This document shows, one piece after another, positions 8,075-15,560 of a stretch of 31,522 bases of DNA. Each line of letters opens with the position of its first letter. The first letter of the stretch is position 1. Origin of the DNA: a virus; the IMG/VR virus record IMGVR_UViG_3300025425_000096, positions 1-31,522 of that record, one strand, 5' to 3'. A model generated the notes under the pieces. That model worked only from the letters and a program-made list of their open reading frames with translations. It ran no database searches and was not told the origin of the DNA. The position numbers were made by a program, and so were the translations under genes.

Positions 8075-8103
8075 TTAAAATCCTTAATTTAAAATTATTT
8101 AGG

Positions 8104-8142
8104 GGGTGGGAGCCCCCCGAGCCTAAGCCCGGGGAGCCACCC
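8104..8142 (-). terminator. GC-rich hairpin after major capsid gene
   Basis: Fourteen bases beyond the capsid stop, GGGTGGCTCCCCGGGC (8127-8142) pairs with GCTCGGGGGGCTCCCACCC (8104-8122), with a 4-base loop, a 3-base bulge and G-U pairs. On the minus strand it is followed by the AT-rich sequence TAAATAATTTTAAATTAAGG rather than a clean U run. It is probably a partial or full terminator setting coat expression apart from the genes downstream. Confidence 0.65.
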
Positions 8143-8156
8143 TATTCAATTACTTT

Positions 8157-10313
8157 TTAGAGCTCGATTGCAGCTGCAGCAGCGCCACCAGTGGTGTCGC
8201 GTAGAGCAGCGGCTACACCGTTGACATTTACAGTCTGGGTGATAACTAGAGACTCGATACCAACCTTGGCAATACCCTCGAAGGTTTCAACGAACATCTT
8301 GTAATCGTTGGTTCCAACTAGTGAGGAGTCACGGATGATACCTAGGTCTAGAGTTCCACCGTCTAGGAACAAGAAGGTGCCCTCTGCGAAGAGGTACCAC
8401 TTGAAGGTGTCTGGGAACTCTAGGAGAGCGGCAACGCCCTGTGAGCCGAATGGAGTTGCATCAGGAGATGTCACCATGTCAACGTTAGATCCGGCTAGGT
8501 ACCCGGCGATCTCGGACTGGCCGACACCTAGGGTTCCATCGCCTGGCATTGCAATAGCAAGGTCAGAAGCCATGGCGTCCATTACCCACTCAGGGACAAT
8601 AGCCTTTAGGACTGTTCCCTGCGAGATGCGGTGACGTGAACGGTAAGCAACAGCTGCCTTACGTACTGTTACCAAGAAGTCACGACCGAAGCCCAGAAGG
8701 GTTCCAGAACTAACTGCAGTTGAAGCTGCTTCGATCTTAGCAATTAGGCTCTGCTCTGCCTCGCGTGCGTGCTGTACTAGACCTAGCTCATTGTGTCGAG
8801 CAATTAGTTCTGGGTACGCACGTGTCATGAGGTTACCGAACTGTAGCTGTAGTGTTACAGCGTCAGTTACAGCCGTGTTTTCTGCAGCAGCAGAAACGGT
8901 TAGGCTAGTTTTTGCGGACGGGCTTGGGCTTTCAGCTGCATCGTTAGAAGCAGTCCAAACACCAACAGCATCGGCATAGTCACCACCAGCGAAACTAGGG
9001 GCAGTTACGAAGCGAACTCCGCCACGGTCGGCCTGGAAGCGAGGCAATGCATCGCGAACTGGACGTGCTGTGGTTGAGCCGATACCGAAGATGTCATACT
9101 TGGTCTCAACTGGAGCAGCGTGTCCACCAGAAGCAACAAGTGCTTCTTGACCTACAACACCGCTGATCTTAGCTGCGTTTGACTCAGCGTCGCTTCCTAG
9201 GAAGCGTGACTCTGGGTACTGTGTCGAGAAAGACGCAACAATGTGCTGCTCTCCATCGCCACCGTTTACACGGCGAAGAGTATGAAGTCTCTTCTCCATG
9301 GCCTGAGAAACCTCAGACATGTCTTTAATGTTGCTTCCCGCGGTGTATCCAGGGATGTCAGCGCCAGCAGTAATTGCTACTGGGGCTTCAGTTACCTGAA
9401 CTACAGGTTGACGGTCGGCTGGGGCCTCGAAAGGCTGTTCAGCTGCAGCAGTCACTGCTTGCTCCTTCTGCTCTTCTACAAGAGCTGTTGATGTTTCAAT
9501 ATTCTCGTCTGAAGAGAGCTCAGTGGCTTCTTCAGTTGTGGTTGATAGTTCAGAACCGTCTACCTGATCGGTTGATGCTTGAATTGTGGCGTCCTCGAGT
9601 ACTTCAGTAACCTCTTCGGTTGAAGCCTCGTCAACTGCAGAAAGCTCTGCAGCAACTTCGGTTCCAACTTCGGTGATTTCTTCAGTAGCAGCCTCGGTCT
9701 CGACTGGAGCCTCAGCTACAGTCTCCTCCGCGTCAGCGACTTCTACTACCTCTTCGGCAGCGAGTTCAGCTTCGGCAGCTGGAGTTTCGACCTCTTCGGT
9801 TACTTCTTCTGCAGAAAGCTCTGCAGCTTCGGTAACCTCGACAACAGCGTCAACAGCAACTTCTTCAGAAGCGAGCTCGTCAGAAGCGGATGCCTTAATC
9901 GACATTTCCTCTTCTTCCATCTCTTCTTCTTCTTCAGTTGGCATTTCTTCTGCCTCTACCTCTTTGGTCTCTTCCACAGCAGGAGTTTCCTCTTCTGGGG
10001 TCTCGTCCATAGGTGCGTCTTCTTCGGCCATAGCCATTTCCTCTCCAACGTCTTCTACTTCATCCTTAACACGGGAAGCAGCGTCAGCCGCTCTAGCTGC
10101 AAGTTCTGCAGTCTGCGCTTCACGGCGAGATAATTCGCCACGCACCATATCTAGGGAGTCAGCTAGTAACGTCATAGCATCAACTGAATCAGGAGTCGGG
10201 TCTTCACCCTCAACCATTTCAAACTGTGAGATGATGTCTGCCTGAAGCTCCGCGACTTGATCGTCGCCTAGCTCAGATATTGCATCTAACTGAGTTTTAA
10301 TTTGGTCGTACAC
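8157..10313 (-). CDS. Major capsid protein with acidic N-terminal scaffold domain
   Basis: The best start is GTG at 10313, five bases after a perfect AGGAGG (10318-10323), giving 718 aa. A TTG 54 bases upstream has no ribosome binding site. The first ~90 residues are helical, with Gln/Asp/Glu/Arg-rich text. Residues ~90-290 form an extremely acidic Glu/Ala/Val/Thr low-complexity region with repeated units such as AELSAEEVTEEV and ELAAEEVVEV. From about residue 315 an HK97-fold coat begins (ADIPGYTAGSNIKD). It includes a REAEQSLIAKIEAAS helix, VRKAAVAYRSRHRIS, AIVPEWVMDAMASDLA and FLFLDGGTLDLGIIRDS, and ends near VITQTVNVNG. The acidic part probably acts as a fused scaffold (delta domain) removed by the upstream-encoded protease. 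I saw no separate scaffold gene. Confidence 0.88.
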   Translation of the reverse strand: MYDQIKTQLDAISELGDDQVAELQADIISQFEMVEGEDPTPDSVDAMTLLADSLDMVRGELSRREAQTAELAARAADAASRVKDEVEDVGEEMAMAEEDAPMDETPEEETPAVEETKEVEAEEMPTEEEEEMEEEEMSIKASASDELASEEVAVDAVVEVTEAAELSAEEVTEEVETPAAEAELAAEEVVEVADAEETVAEAPVETEAATEEITEVGTEVAAELSAVDEASTEEVTEVLEDATIQASTDQVDGSELSTTTEEATELSSDENIETSTALVEEQKEQAVTAAAEQPFEAPADRQPVVQVTEAPVAITAGADIPGYTAGSNIKDMSEVSQAMEKRLHTLRRVNGGDGEQHIVASFSTQYPESRFLGSDAESNAAKISGVVGQEALVASGGHAAPVETKYDIFGIGSTTARPVRDALPRFQADRGGVRFVTAPSFAGGDYADAVGVWTASNDAAESPSPSAKTSLTVSAAAENTAVTDAVTLQLQFGNLMTRAYPELIARHNELGLVQHAREAEQSLIAKIEAASTAVSSGTLLGFGRDFLVTVRKAAVAYRSRHRISQGTVLKAIVPEWVMDAMASDLAIAMPGDGTLGVGQSEIAGYLAGSNVDMVTSPDATPFGSQGVAALLEFPDTFKWYLFAEGTFLFLDGGTLDLGIIRDSSLVGTNDYKMFVETFEGIAKVGIESLVITQTVNVNGVAAALRDTTGGAAAAAIEL

Positions 10314-10412
10314 TGTACCTCCTAGGCCAGTTATTGTTGGATGTCTAGCATCCTTGATTACAGTCAAGGTTTAGGGACTCATCGAATAAACGCGAGGCGC
10401 TTCACCTAGGGA

Positions 10413-10422
10413 TAATTTTACC
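10413..10422 (-). promoter_or_regulatory. Recurrent GGTAAAATTA motif before capsid gene
   Basis: GGTAAAATTA lies in the 116-base gap between the protease polyprotein stop and the capsid GTG, about 100 bases before that start. It is identical to the copy at 3646-3655. It is a candidate -10 element for the highly expressed capsid gene. No -35 box is obvious. Confidence 0.4.
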
Positions 10423-10429
10423 CTACTTT

Positions 10430-13400
10430 TTAGGTAAGGAGTCGGAGCAGCGTGCTCATCTCAGATTGAACTTCACCCTGAGAGTACAAATCTGCACCCG
10501 ACATGTAGGATCTTAGATCTTGCGTAGCAATATCCGCATCCTTTTTACCGATTTTTGCCTCGACACGAGTAATCATCTGACCGATGAGGTCCTTGAGCCC
10601 AGACGGTAGATCGCTAAATCTTAATTTTTCTGCATCCTGGCCAAAGGGTAGAGGTAAGTTAGCAATAACTGTCCCCAACTCTCCGGCAGTTGCACGAACA
10701 TTTTCTAAAGCCTCCGGGTTAAGCGCCTTAGAGTCAATACGGTCGATCATACCAAGCAGCTCACCGCTTGCGTCCGCAGAAGCCTGATAGTTACCAGCAA
10801 AGTCTAGGTTCTCGGCATCTTCAGCTTTTTTCAATGCTTTTGCCAGACCTGCAACACCTAAGTTCTGTTTTAGGCGAGCCAGAACCGTTCGGTACTTACC
10901 CTTTGCGTCGCGTGGCTGGTTTACACCGGAGATGTATTTAGGCTTGCCATCCTCGTCTAGACCGTTGGGGTCTATTTTACCAGACTTGACGTCCTTAGCT
11001 GCTTCAATCTCTTCTTCGGTTTGCTTGTCGGCTTCAGACTTTGCGTCTTTTAGCTTCTTTAGCTCAGTTTCAGAGATTTCGTCTTCATCCCCCTCAGCAA
11101 ATTCCGAGTAGGAAAAGGCTGTAATGCTTGCACGCATGGACGCTACTTTTTCGGCCGCCTCCATGGAGCTTACGTTTTTCCACTGTTGAGGGATAAGGTC
11201 ATACTTCTTAAGTGCTCGTGCACGTTTGGTGATGTGTCTACGGACAGCTCGTCTCTCAGAAGCCTTTGCTCGTCCATACGCTTGGATAGCATTGCGCAAG
11301 TCAGACTCATCACGGATCGGGTACGCGCCGTCTTCCATTGCGTGGCCCTTCTTAGCGAGTTCCATTCTCTCGTCGTCCGAGATTTTGGCTAGCTCTGCGA
11401 CAGCGGCCGCGGTCAGGGCGCTCTCACGCATGTTAGCTGCACCAGCAGTGAGTGCTTGAAGGTTTGCTGCGCGAAGAGACTTCTTTGCTTCCCTGACACG
11501 GATCTTTAGGTCTGGAGCAGTAGCGGCGAGCTGACCTAAGGTGCCTGCTCTGTAGGCGAGAGCTTGAACGGCTTGACTCTTGAGGGCAGCCATGTGACTA
11601 GCTCCAGCAGCAACTAGTGCCAAAATCTTACCCGATGCAATCATTGCACGAGCAGTGGGGAATCCAGGAACGTTAACTTGGCAAACAGCAACCAGTTCTA
11701 AGGAACCATTAATTGGACGCCAGTCTCCAGATGGAGCAGAAGCACGGAGTGCACGAACCTGCATCTCGTCTGCGGTTGGACGCAAAGACCCAGCTACCCA
11801 AATACCGTACTGATCTTCGCCAGCGTGAACGTCTGCAATAGCAGAAGCAGTATCATCATAGTGCTTTGCTGCATCGGCAGCACTAGCATTTAGTGGAGCG
11901 TGCCCACCAGCAAGAGTAAGTTGACCGACTGTCGCGTCAGTACCATCTTCAGTCCGCACTACTCCAGTGTTGAAGTATGCGTACTTACTACGAGAGCGAG
12001 GAGGCTTTGTTGAACGTGGTAGTCCAATGTGGCTAACGTGCCATGCGGCAATGTGACCATAGATACGGCCGTCTTTGTCTACTGTTAAGGGAGTAGGCCT
12101 ATCCAGCTTCTGGTCCTTGAACCAAGAAGTAGGCGGGGCCATTGGGATCTCAGATTCTAGGTACCCGGAAGCCATAATTGGCTCGAGGTCGCAAAGACCA
12201 TCAATGCACTCTTCGTAGACGCCGTCTTTCTCGGGCATATAGTCCTCTTCATCCCCTTGGTTTTGCAATGAAATAGTGCATTCCTGGAATGCGGGCTTAG
12301 CTACAATTGTAGCAGCCATTATTCTTGCTTTATTTATAGTAAGTTTATCCTTACTCATAATTTCGCTGTCTTCTGAGTTTTCTACCTTTGACTTTTTATC
12401 TTCCCTTGCTTCAAACTGGTCCAAATCAACCGAAACACCGCGCAAGAAACCGTAACGAACTAAGCGTTCTGCTTCACGACCATATGGTCCTGAGTCAAAT
12501 ACGCCGGTAGCATTTCCCATGCCGCCTTCAATTCTCTCAATGTAATCAATTCGACCAACAACAACTGAGCCGTCATGCCCGGACCCAGTCTTAATCTGCC
12601 ACAAAAGAGGCACAGGGAGATCTCTAACGCTGATAGCCCCCTTCTCAAACTTACGTCCGTCACCAGACTCTGCTCCCTCTGGAACTATCATTGGGACAAA
12701 GAAAGTAGCTCCAGGCTTAGTCGCTGAAGCACCGGCAAGTAGTCCAACTTTTTCACGGGCGTCTGCTGCTATCGCTGATAGACGGGACTTTTCAAAGACT
12801 GCTGAATCAAGTTCTTGCTCAGTTGCAAATAGCGAAGTAGAAGCTTTTAAGCCTTTCTTCTTTCCAACATTTTTCTCGCTTCCAGTGTAGACACCAGTTA
12901 CTTCCTTGTGGCGAAGCTGGCAGTAGCCCTTCGCGCGGGGGCCCATGTATTTAGAGAGTTGGCGAACACATCGAGTCCAGTCGCCGGGAGTGTTCCAACG
13001 GATCTTCGCTGCGCCCTTGCCCTTAGTCCAGTAGCGACGAAGTGCATCTGCATTGCCACGGTTACGGTCAGCACCGCCAGCTGCAAGCAACGGCTCTACT
13101 ACCCTTTCCCAGAAAATGGAGAACTCGTACGCAGAAGCCTGAACGCCAGTAGCTTCATCTGCCTGCTTGAGAACATCATTTAGAACTTCTGAGTCGTCTA
13201 GTTCAACAACTGGAGGAGGTGTTGCAGACTTTAGGTCGAGCAGTATTTGATCGTTCTTCTGCCACTTACCTTCTCGACGCTCATATATGGATGGCTCGGT
13301 GGACGTCTTGGACGCCGGAACAATGGCAACCACATCCATAACTGCACCTTTATCCTCAGGGGAGACGATAGCTAGGTACTTAGCAGGGACATCGGAATCA

Positions 13401-14761
13401 GAAGGCTCATTGATAGAGTCGTCTTCTTTAGCTGCCGCGGCATTAATTCCGTGGCGTTCTTTTACAAGTTTCTTGTCATACGCCTTTAAGCCCTTAGGAC
13501 TGTCATCATATGTCTTATAGGACGCTCTCATCTTGGCTACATAAGCTGGGAAGTCACGAATAAGCAACCCTAAGTCGCTATCAGTCATCTGAGGAAGCGT
13601 TCCAGGCAATTGTGCAATTTTAGAATTTCGAGGAGTTCTAGGCTCCCCTATAATACCTTTGAAGTCAATAGTAGGCGTACTGGTAGGGACCATTGACGGT
13701 CCGTCGTAACTCTCTTCGCCTTGAGTAAATTTAGGATCTACAGCTATGCTTTTACCGCTGTCAAGTAGAACGTTAACTTTTCCAGCCTTGTAGTCAATAC
13801 TGGTAATCTTTCCAGAGCCACGTTCTTTATCTCCGGCAACGATAGTACGGGAGCCCACTTTTACGAATAGTCCACTTGCATCTCTAGGCTGGGTTTTTGC
13901 AAGATTTGAGCGCTCTTCGGGGGTGTAGTCACCATCGGTGTCGGTAGGGGACTCGCCAGCGGCAGTCATAACCCTGTCGATCATTCCAAAATCTTCTTCC
14001 ATAAGACCATCTGCTACAAGCCTGGTCTCTTCTGGGTCTATCTCGTTCAGCGTAACTGGCTGGTTAGGGCGAGCTTGTAGAAACGCAGAGATAATAACTG
14101 CGGCTGAAGGATCAATAAGTACATGGTCAAACGCGGAGATTTCGATATCAACATCTAGCGCTCTGTCGTATGAGTAGACATCTCCATCTACGTGGCCCAT
14201 GTCGTCCCAGCCGCAATCGTCCCAGACGGATACCATGCCGTCAACGTCAATTTTATACAGACGGTCAATGGCGGAGTTGTCTAGACGAACACGAGCCATA
14301 AACTCTGGCCCGAGAAAAAGATCTAATTCGTGGGCTTGTTTGAAAGCCTTTAGATCTGGCTCATAATGTGGCGTGTTCTCAAAACCTGTTGGACCGTCCA
14401 CAAAGCCATAGCCGCCCGCAGCAATTGCTTTCTTGTTTTCACGCTCTACAATTGCAGAAGCCCATCTCTGTCCGGCGTCCCCACCCCAAAGTGCCCAAGC
14501 AATACGACCGTTAGACGGGAAGCCATCTTCTCCGCGCTCATAGCCTTTTGCTTTTTTGTCAACTTCGTGACGAGGGAAATACTTAGCGATGTGGCGAATC
14601 TTCTCGAGGCCAATTTGGCCGCCTTTTGCAAGCGTGCGAGCACTGCTAATCCCTACGGGGGTGCCACCCCTCTTGGTTTCCTTGCGCCAGTTTAGAGCTT
14701 TTTTAGCTTCATTCTGGACGCCGCCAGGGATGGTATACATGCGATTTTTAGACAAGGTCAT
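10430..14761 (-). CDS. Multidomain head polyprotein with internal capsid maturation protease
   Basis: This 1443-aa protein carries a capsid maturation protease (U35/S78-like) at about residues 685-785: FFVPMIVPEG at the start, the presumed catalytic His729 in SGHDGSVVVGRID, and Ser777 in LRGVSVDLDQF. The protease trims the coat scaffold domain in the prohead. Flanking domains, in order: 1-105 with GGTPVGISSARTLAKG and SNGRIAWALWGGDAGQRW; ~150-230 Asp-rich; ~290-345 small beta domain starting QPRDASGLF; ~545-630 with ALRRYWTKGKGAAKIRWN and TRCVRQLSKYMGPRAKGYC; ~890-1055 with GRIYGHIAAWHVSHIGLP and LELVAVCQVNVPGFP; ~1135-1195 with YPIRDESDLRNAIQAYGRAK; an acidic linker; and a C-terminal helical part after QPRDAKGKY (1282). 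The maturase is usually a 200-400 aa gene, so this is a large fusion. ATGA overlap with the preceding gene; next gene is the coat. Confidence 0.72.
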   Translation of the reverse strand: MTLSKNRMYTIPGGVQNEAKKALNWRKETKRGGTPVGISSARTLAKGGQIGLEKIRHIAKYFPRHEVDKKAKGYERGEDGFPSNGRIAWALWGGDAGQRWASAIVERENKKAIAAGGYGFVDGPTGFENTPHYEPDLKAFKQAHELDLFLGPEFMARVRLDNSAIDRLYKIDVDGMVSVWDDCGWDDMGHVDGDVYSYDRALDVDIEISAFDHVLIDPSAAVIISAFLQARPNQPVTLNEIDPEETRLVADGLMEEDFGMIDRVMTAAGESPTDTDGDYTPEERSNLAKTQPRDASGLFVKVGSRTIVAGDKERGSGKITSIDYKAGKVNVLLDSGKSIAVDPKFTQGEESYDGPSMVPTSTPTIDFKGIIGEPRTPRNSKIAQLPGTLPQMTDSDLGLLIRDFPAYVAKMRASYKTYDDSPKGLKAYDKKLVKERHGINAAAAKEDDSINEPSDSDVPAKYLAIVSPEDKGAVMDVVAIVPASKTSTEPSIYERREGKWQKNDQILLDLKSATPPPVVELDDSEVLNDVLKQADEATGVQASAYEFSIFWERVVEPLLAAGGADRNRGNADALRRYWTKGKGAAKIRWNTPGDWTRCVRQLSKYMGPRAKGYCQLRHKEVTGVYTGSEKNVGKKKGLKASTSLFATEQELDSAVFEKSRLSAIAADAREKVGLLAGASATKPGATFFVPMIVPEGAESGDGRKFEKGAISVRDLPVPLLWQIKTGSGHDGSVVVGRIDYIERIEGGMGNATGVFDSGPYGREAERLVRYGFLRGVSVDLDQFEAREDKKSKVENSEDSEIMSKDKLTINKARIMAATIVAKPAFQECTISLQNQGDEEDYMPEKDGVYEECIDGLCDLEPIMASGYLESEIPMAPPTSWFKDQKLDRPTPLTVDKDGRIYGHIAAWHVSHIGLPRSTKPPRSRSKYAYFNTGVVRTEDGTDATVGQLTLAGGHAPLNASAADAAKHYDDTASAIADVHAGEDQYGIWVAGSLRPTADEMQVRALRASAPSGDWRPINGSLELVAVCQVNVPGFPTARAMIASGKILALVAAGASHMAALKSQAVQALAYRAGTLGQLAATAPDLKIRVREAKKSLRAANLQALTAGAANMRESALTAAAVAELAKISDDERMELAKKGHAMEDGAYPIRDESDLRNAIQAYGRAKASERRAVRRHITKRARALKKYDLIPQQWKNVSSMEAAEKVASMRASITAFSYSEFAEGDEDEISETELKKLKDAKSEADKQTEEEIEAAKDVKSGKIDPNGLDEDGKPKYISGVNQPRDAKGKYRTVLARLKQNLGVAGLAKALKKAEDAENLDFAGNYQASADASGELLGMIDRIDSKALNPEALENVRATAGELGTVIANLPLPFGQDAEKLRFSDLPSGLKDLIGQMITRVEAKIGKKDADIATQDLRSYMSGADLYSQGEVQSEMSTLLRLLT

Positions 14762-15159
14762 TCTCCAGGGAAGCTTTCGGCTTCTTCTTTAGTTACATAG
14801 TCTCCCGAGCTCACCATTCTGCAGACCTTTTCTATGTCAGCCCTACTGAGTGTTGACCCCTTTGCCCAATCTTGGATGAGGTCAATCTCCCATCCGTCTT
14901 CATCATCTGGATCAAGGGGAGCGCCGCTGCCAGGAGTGTCGTCTGAGTTATCCCATTCGTATGACCAAATCTCGTAGCTAGAGGAATAGTACTTTTCTAG
15001 GTCATCTCTTGACCCAGACCTCCACTTTTCTCCCTCAGGTCTAACGGTAATACCAAAAATGGTATACATGGAAATATACTCTACCGACTCTGTCTCTTTA
15101 TTTACGTAAAAATAAATAGTAGGTTCAGGAGAGATATCGTACTCTTGCTCTTCGGCCAT
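14758..15159 (-). CDS. Hypothetical acidic protein (133 aa)
   Basis: I do not recognise this family. The 133-aa product is acidic and aromatic: Tyr/Trp-rich in the first ~75 residues (PTIYFYVNKETESVEYISMY, then WSYEWDNSDD), followed by a Pro/Asp linker and a short C-terminal helical part (SRADIEKVCRMVSSGDYVTK). No membrane segment or signal peptide was seen. It starts at ATG 15159 with AGGA about 9 bases upstream, and its stop overlaps the start of the 1443-aa head protein by four bases (ATGA), so the two are translationally coupled. With the 112-aa acidic gene before it, it forms a pair inserted between the two giant head genes. Its C-terminal segment resembles a generic helical pair only. 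Confidence 0.7.
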   Translation of the reverse strand: MAEEQEYDISPEPTIYFYVNKETESVEYISMYTIFGITVRPEGEKWRSGSRDDLEKYYSSSYEIWSYEWDNSDDTPGSGAPLDPDDEDGWEIDLIQDWAKGSTLSRADIEKVCRMVSSGDYVTKEEAESFPGE

Positions 15160-15201
15160 ATGTCCGATCCTATTCTTCGCTCGCTAGACTGGATCTAGCT
15201 A

Positions 15202-15211
15202 CAATTTTAGC
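15202..15211 (-). promoter_or_regulatory. Recurrent GCTAAAATTG motif
   Basis: GCTAAAATTG lies in the 62-base gap between the 112-aa and 133-aa genes. A second related string, TATAAAATTT, overlaps the stop region about ten bases upstream of it. The TAAAATT core is shared with sites at 3646, 5999, 10413 and 20408. Candidate promoter element; weak on its own. Confidence 0.25.
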
Positions 15212-15221
15212 ACACTAAATT

Positions 15222-15560
15222 TTATAGTGACTCTGCTACTTTATTAAAGTAGTATTTATTATACTGTGGAAACACAGAGCAAAGCTTTGAAAGCTTCTCT
15301 AATGATAGAGTTCTGACGTCTATGGTTGAATAGTCGGGACCATCTTCTGTATCGACAGTCACATCAATCATATAAAAATCATCACTTTCGGTCTCTGCAC
15401 CCCTGGATTTTAGAAAGTCCAGGTACTTAAACATTAATGATTCGTCTAGCTCTCCAAAAGCCCGTTGGGCGTCCTCGGGCCATTCATCGAGATCGTAATC
15501 TAGATTTCGTTCGCTAGTAAAGCTTTTTAATAGCTCTCGATACTCCGCTGAGTAGTCCAT
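15222..15560 (-). CDS. Hypothetical acidic protein (112 aa)
   Basis: I do not recognise this family. The protein is acidic and compact: an N-terminal helical part (DYSAEYRELLKSF, then DLDEWPEDAQRAFGELDES), a beta segment (FYMIDVTVDTEDG), then a short helix (SLEKLSKLCSVF) and a Tyr/Asn-rich end (PQYNKYYFNKV). Start ATG at 15560 has a perfect GGAGG seven bases upstream and shares one base with the stop of the zincin-GNAT ORF (TAATG), so it is translated with it. A small cytoplasmic or virion-associated partner of the large proteins is conceivable by context only. Confidence 0.7.
   Translation of the reverse strand: MDYSAEYRELLKSFTSERNLDYDLDEWPEDAQRAFGELDESLMFKYLDFLKSRGAETESDDFYMIDVTVDTEDGPDYSTIDVRTLSLEKLSKLCSVFPQYNKYYFNKVAESL

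Noticed and set aside
9586-10245. 219-aa Ser/Ala/Thr-rich open frame on the plus strand
   Set aside because: It is the antisense of the Glu/Ala-rich coat scaffold region; low-complexity Glu codons read backwards give Ser. No ribosome binding site.
10352-10369. CCTTGA-N6-TCAAGG inverted repeat with TTGACT before the capsid gene
   Set aside because: TTGACT could be a -35, but no -10 follows at 16-18 bases; it may be a leader hairpin but is too short to claim as an operator.
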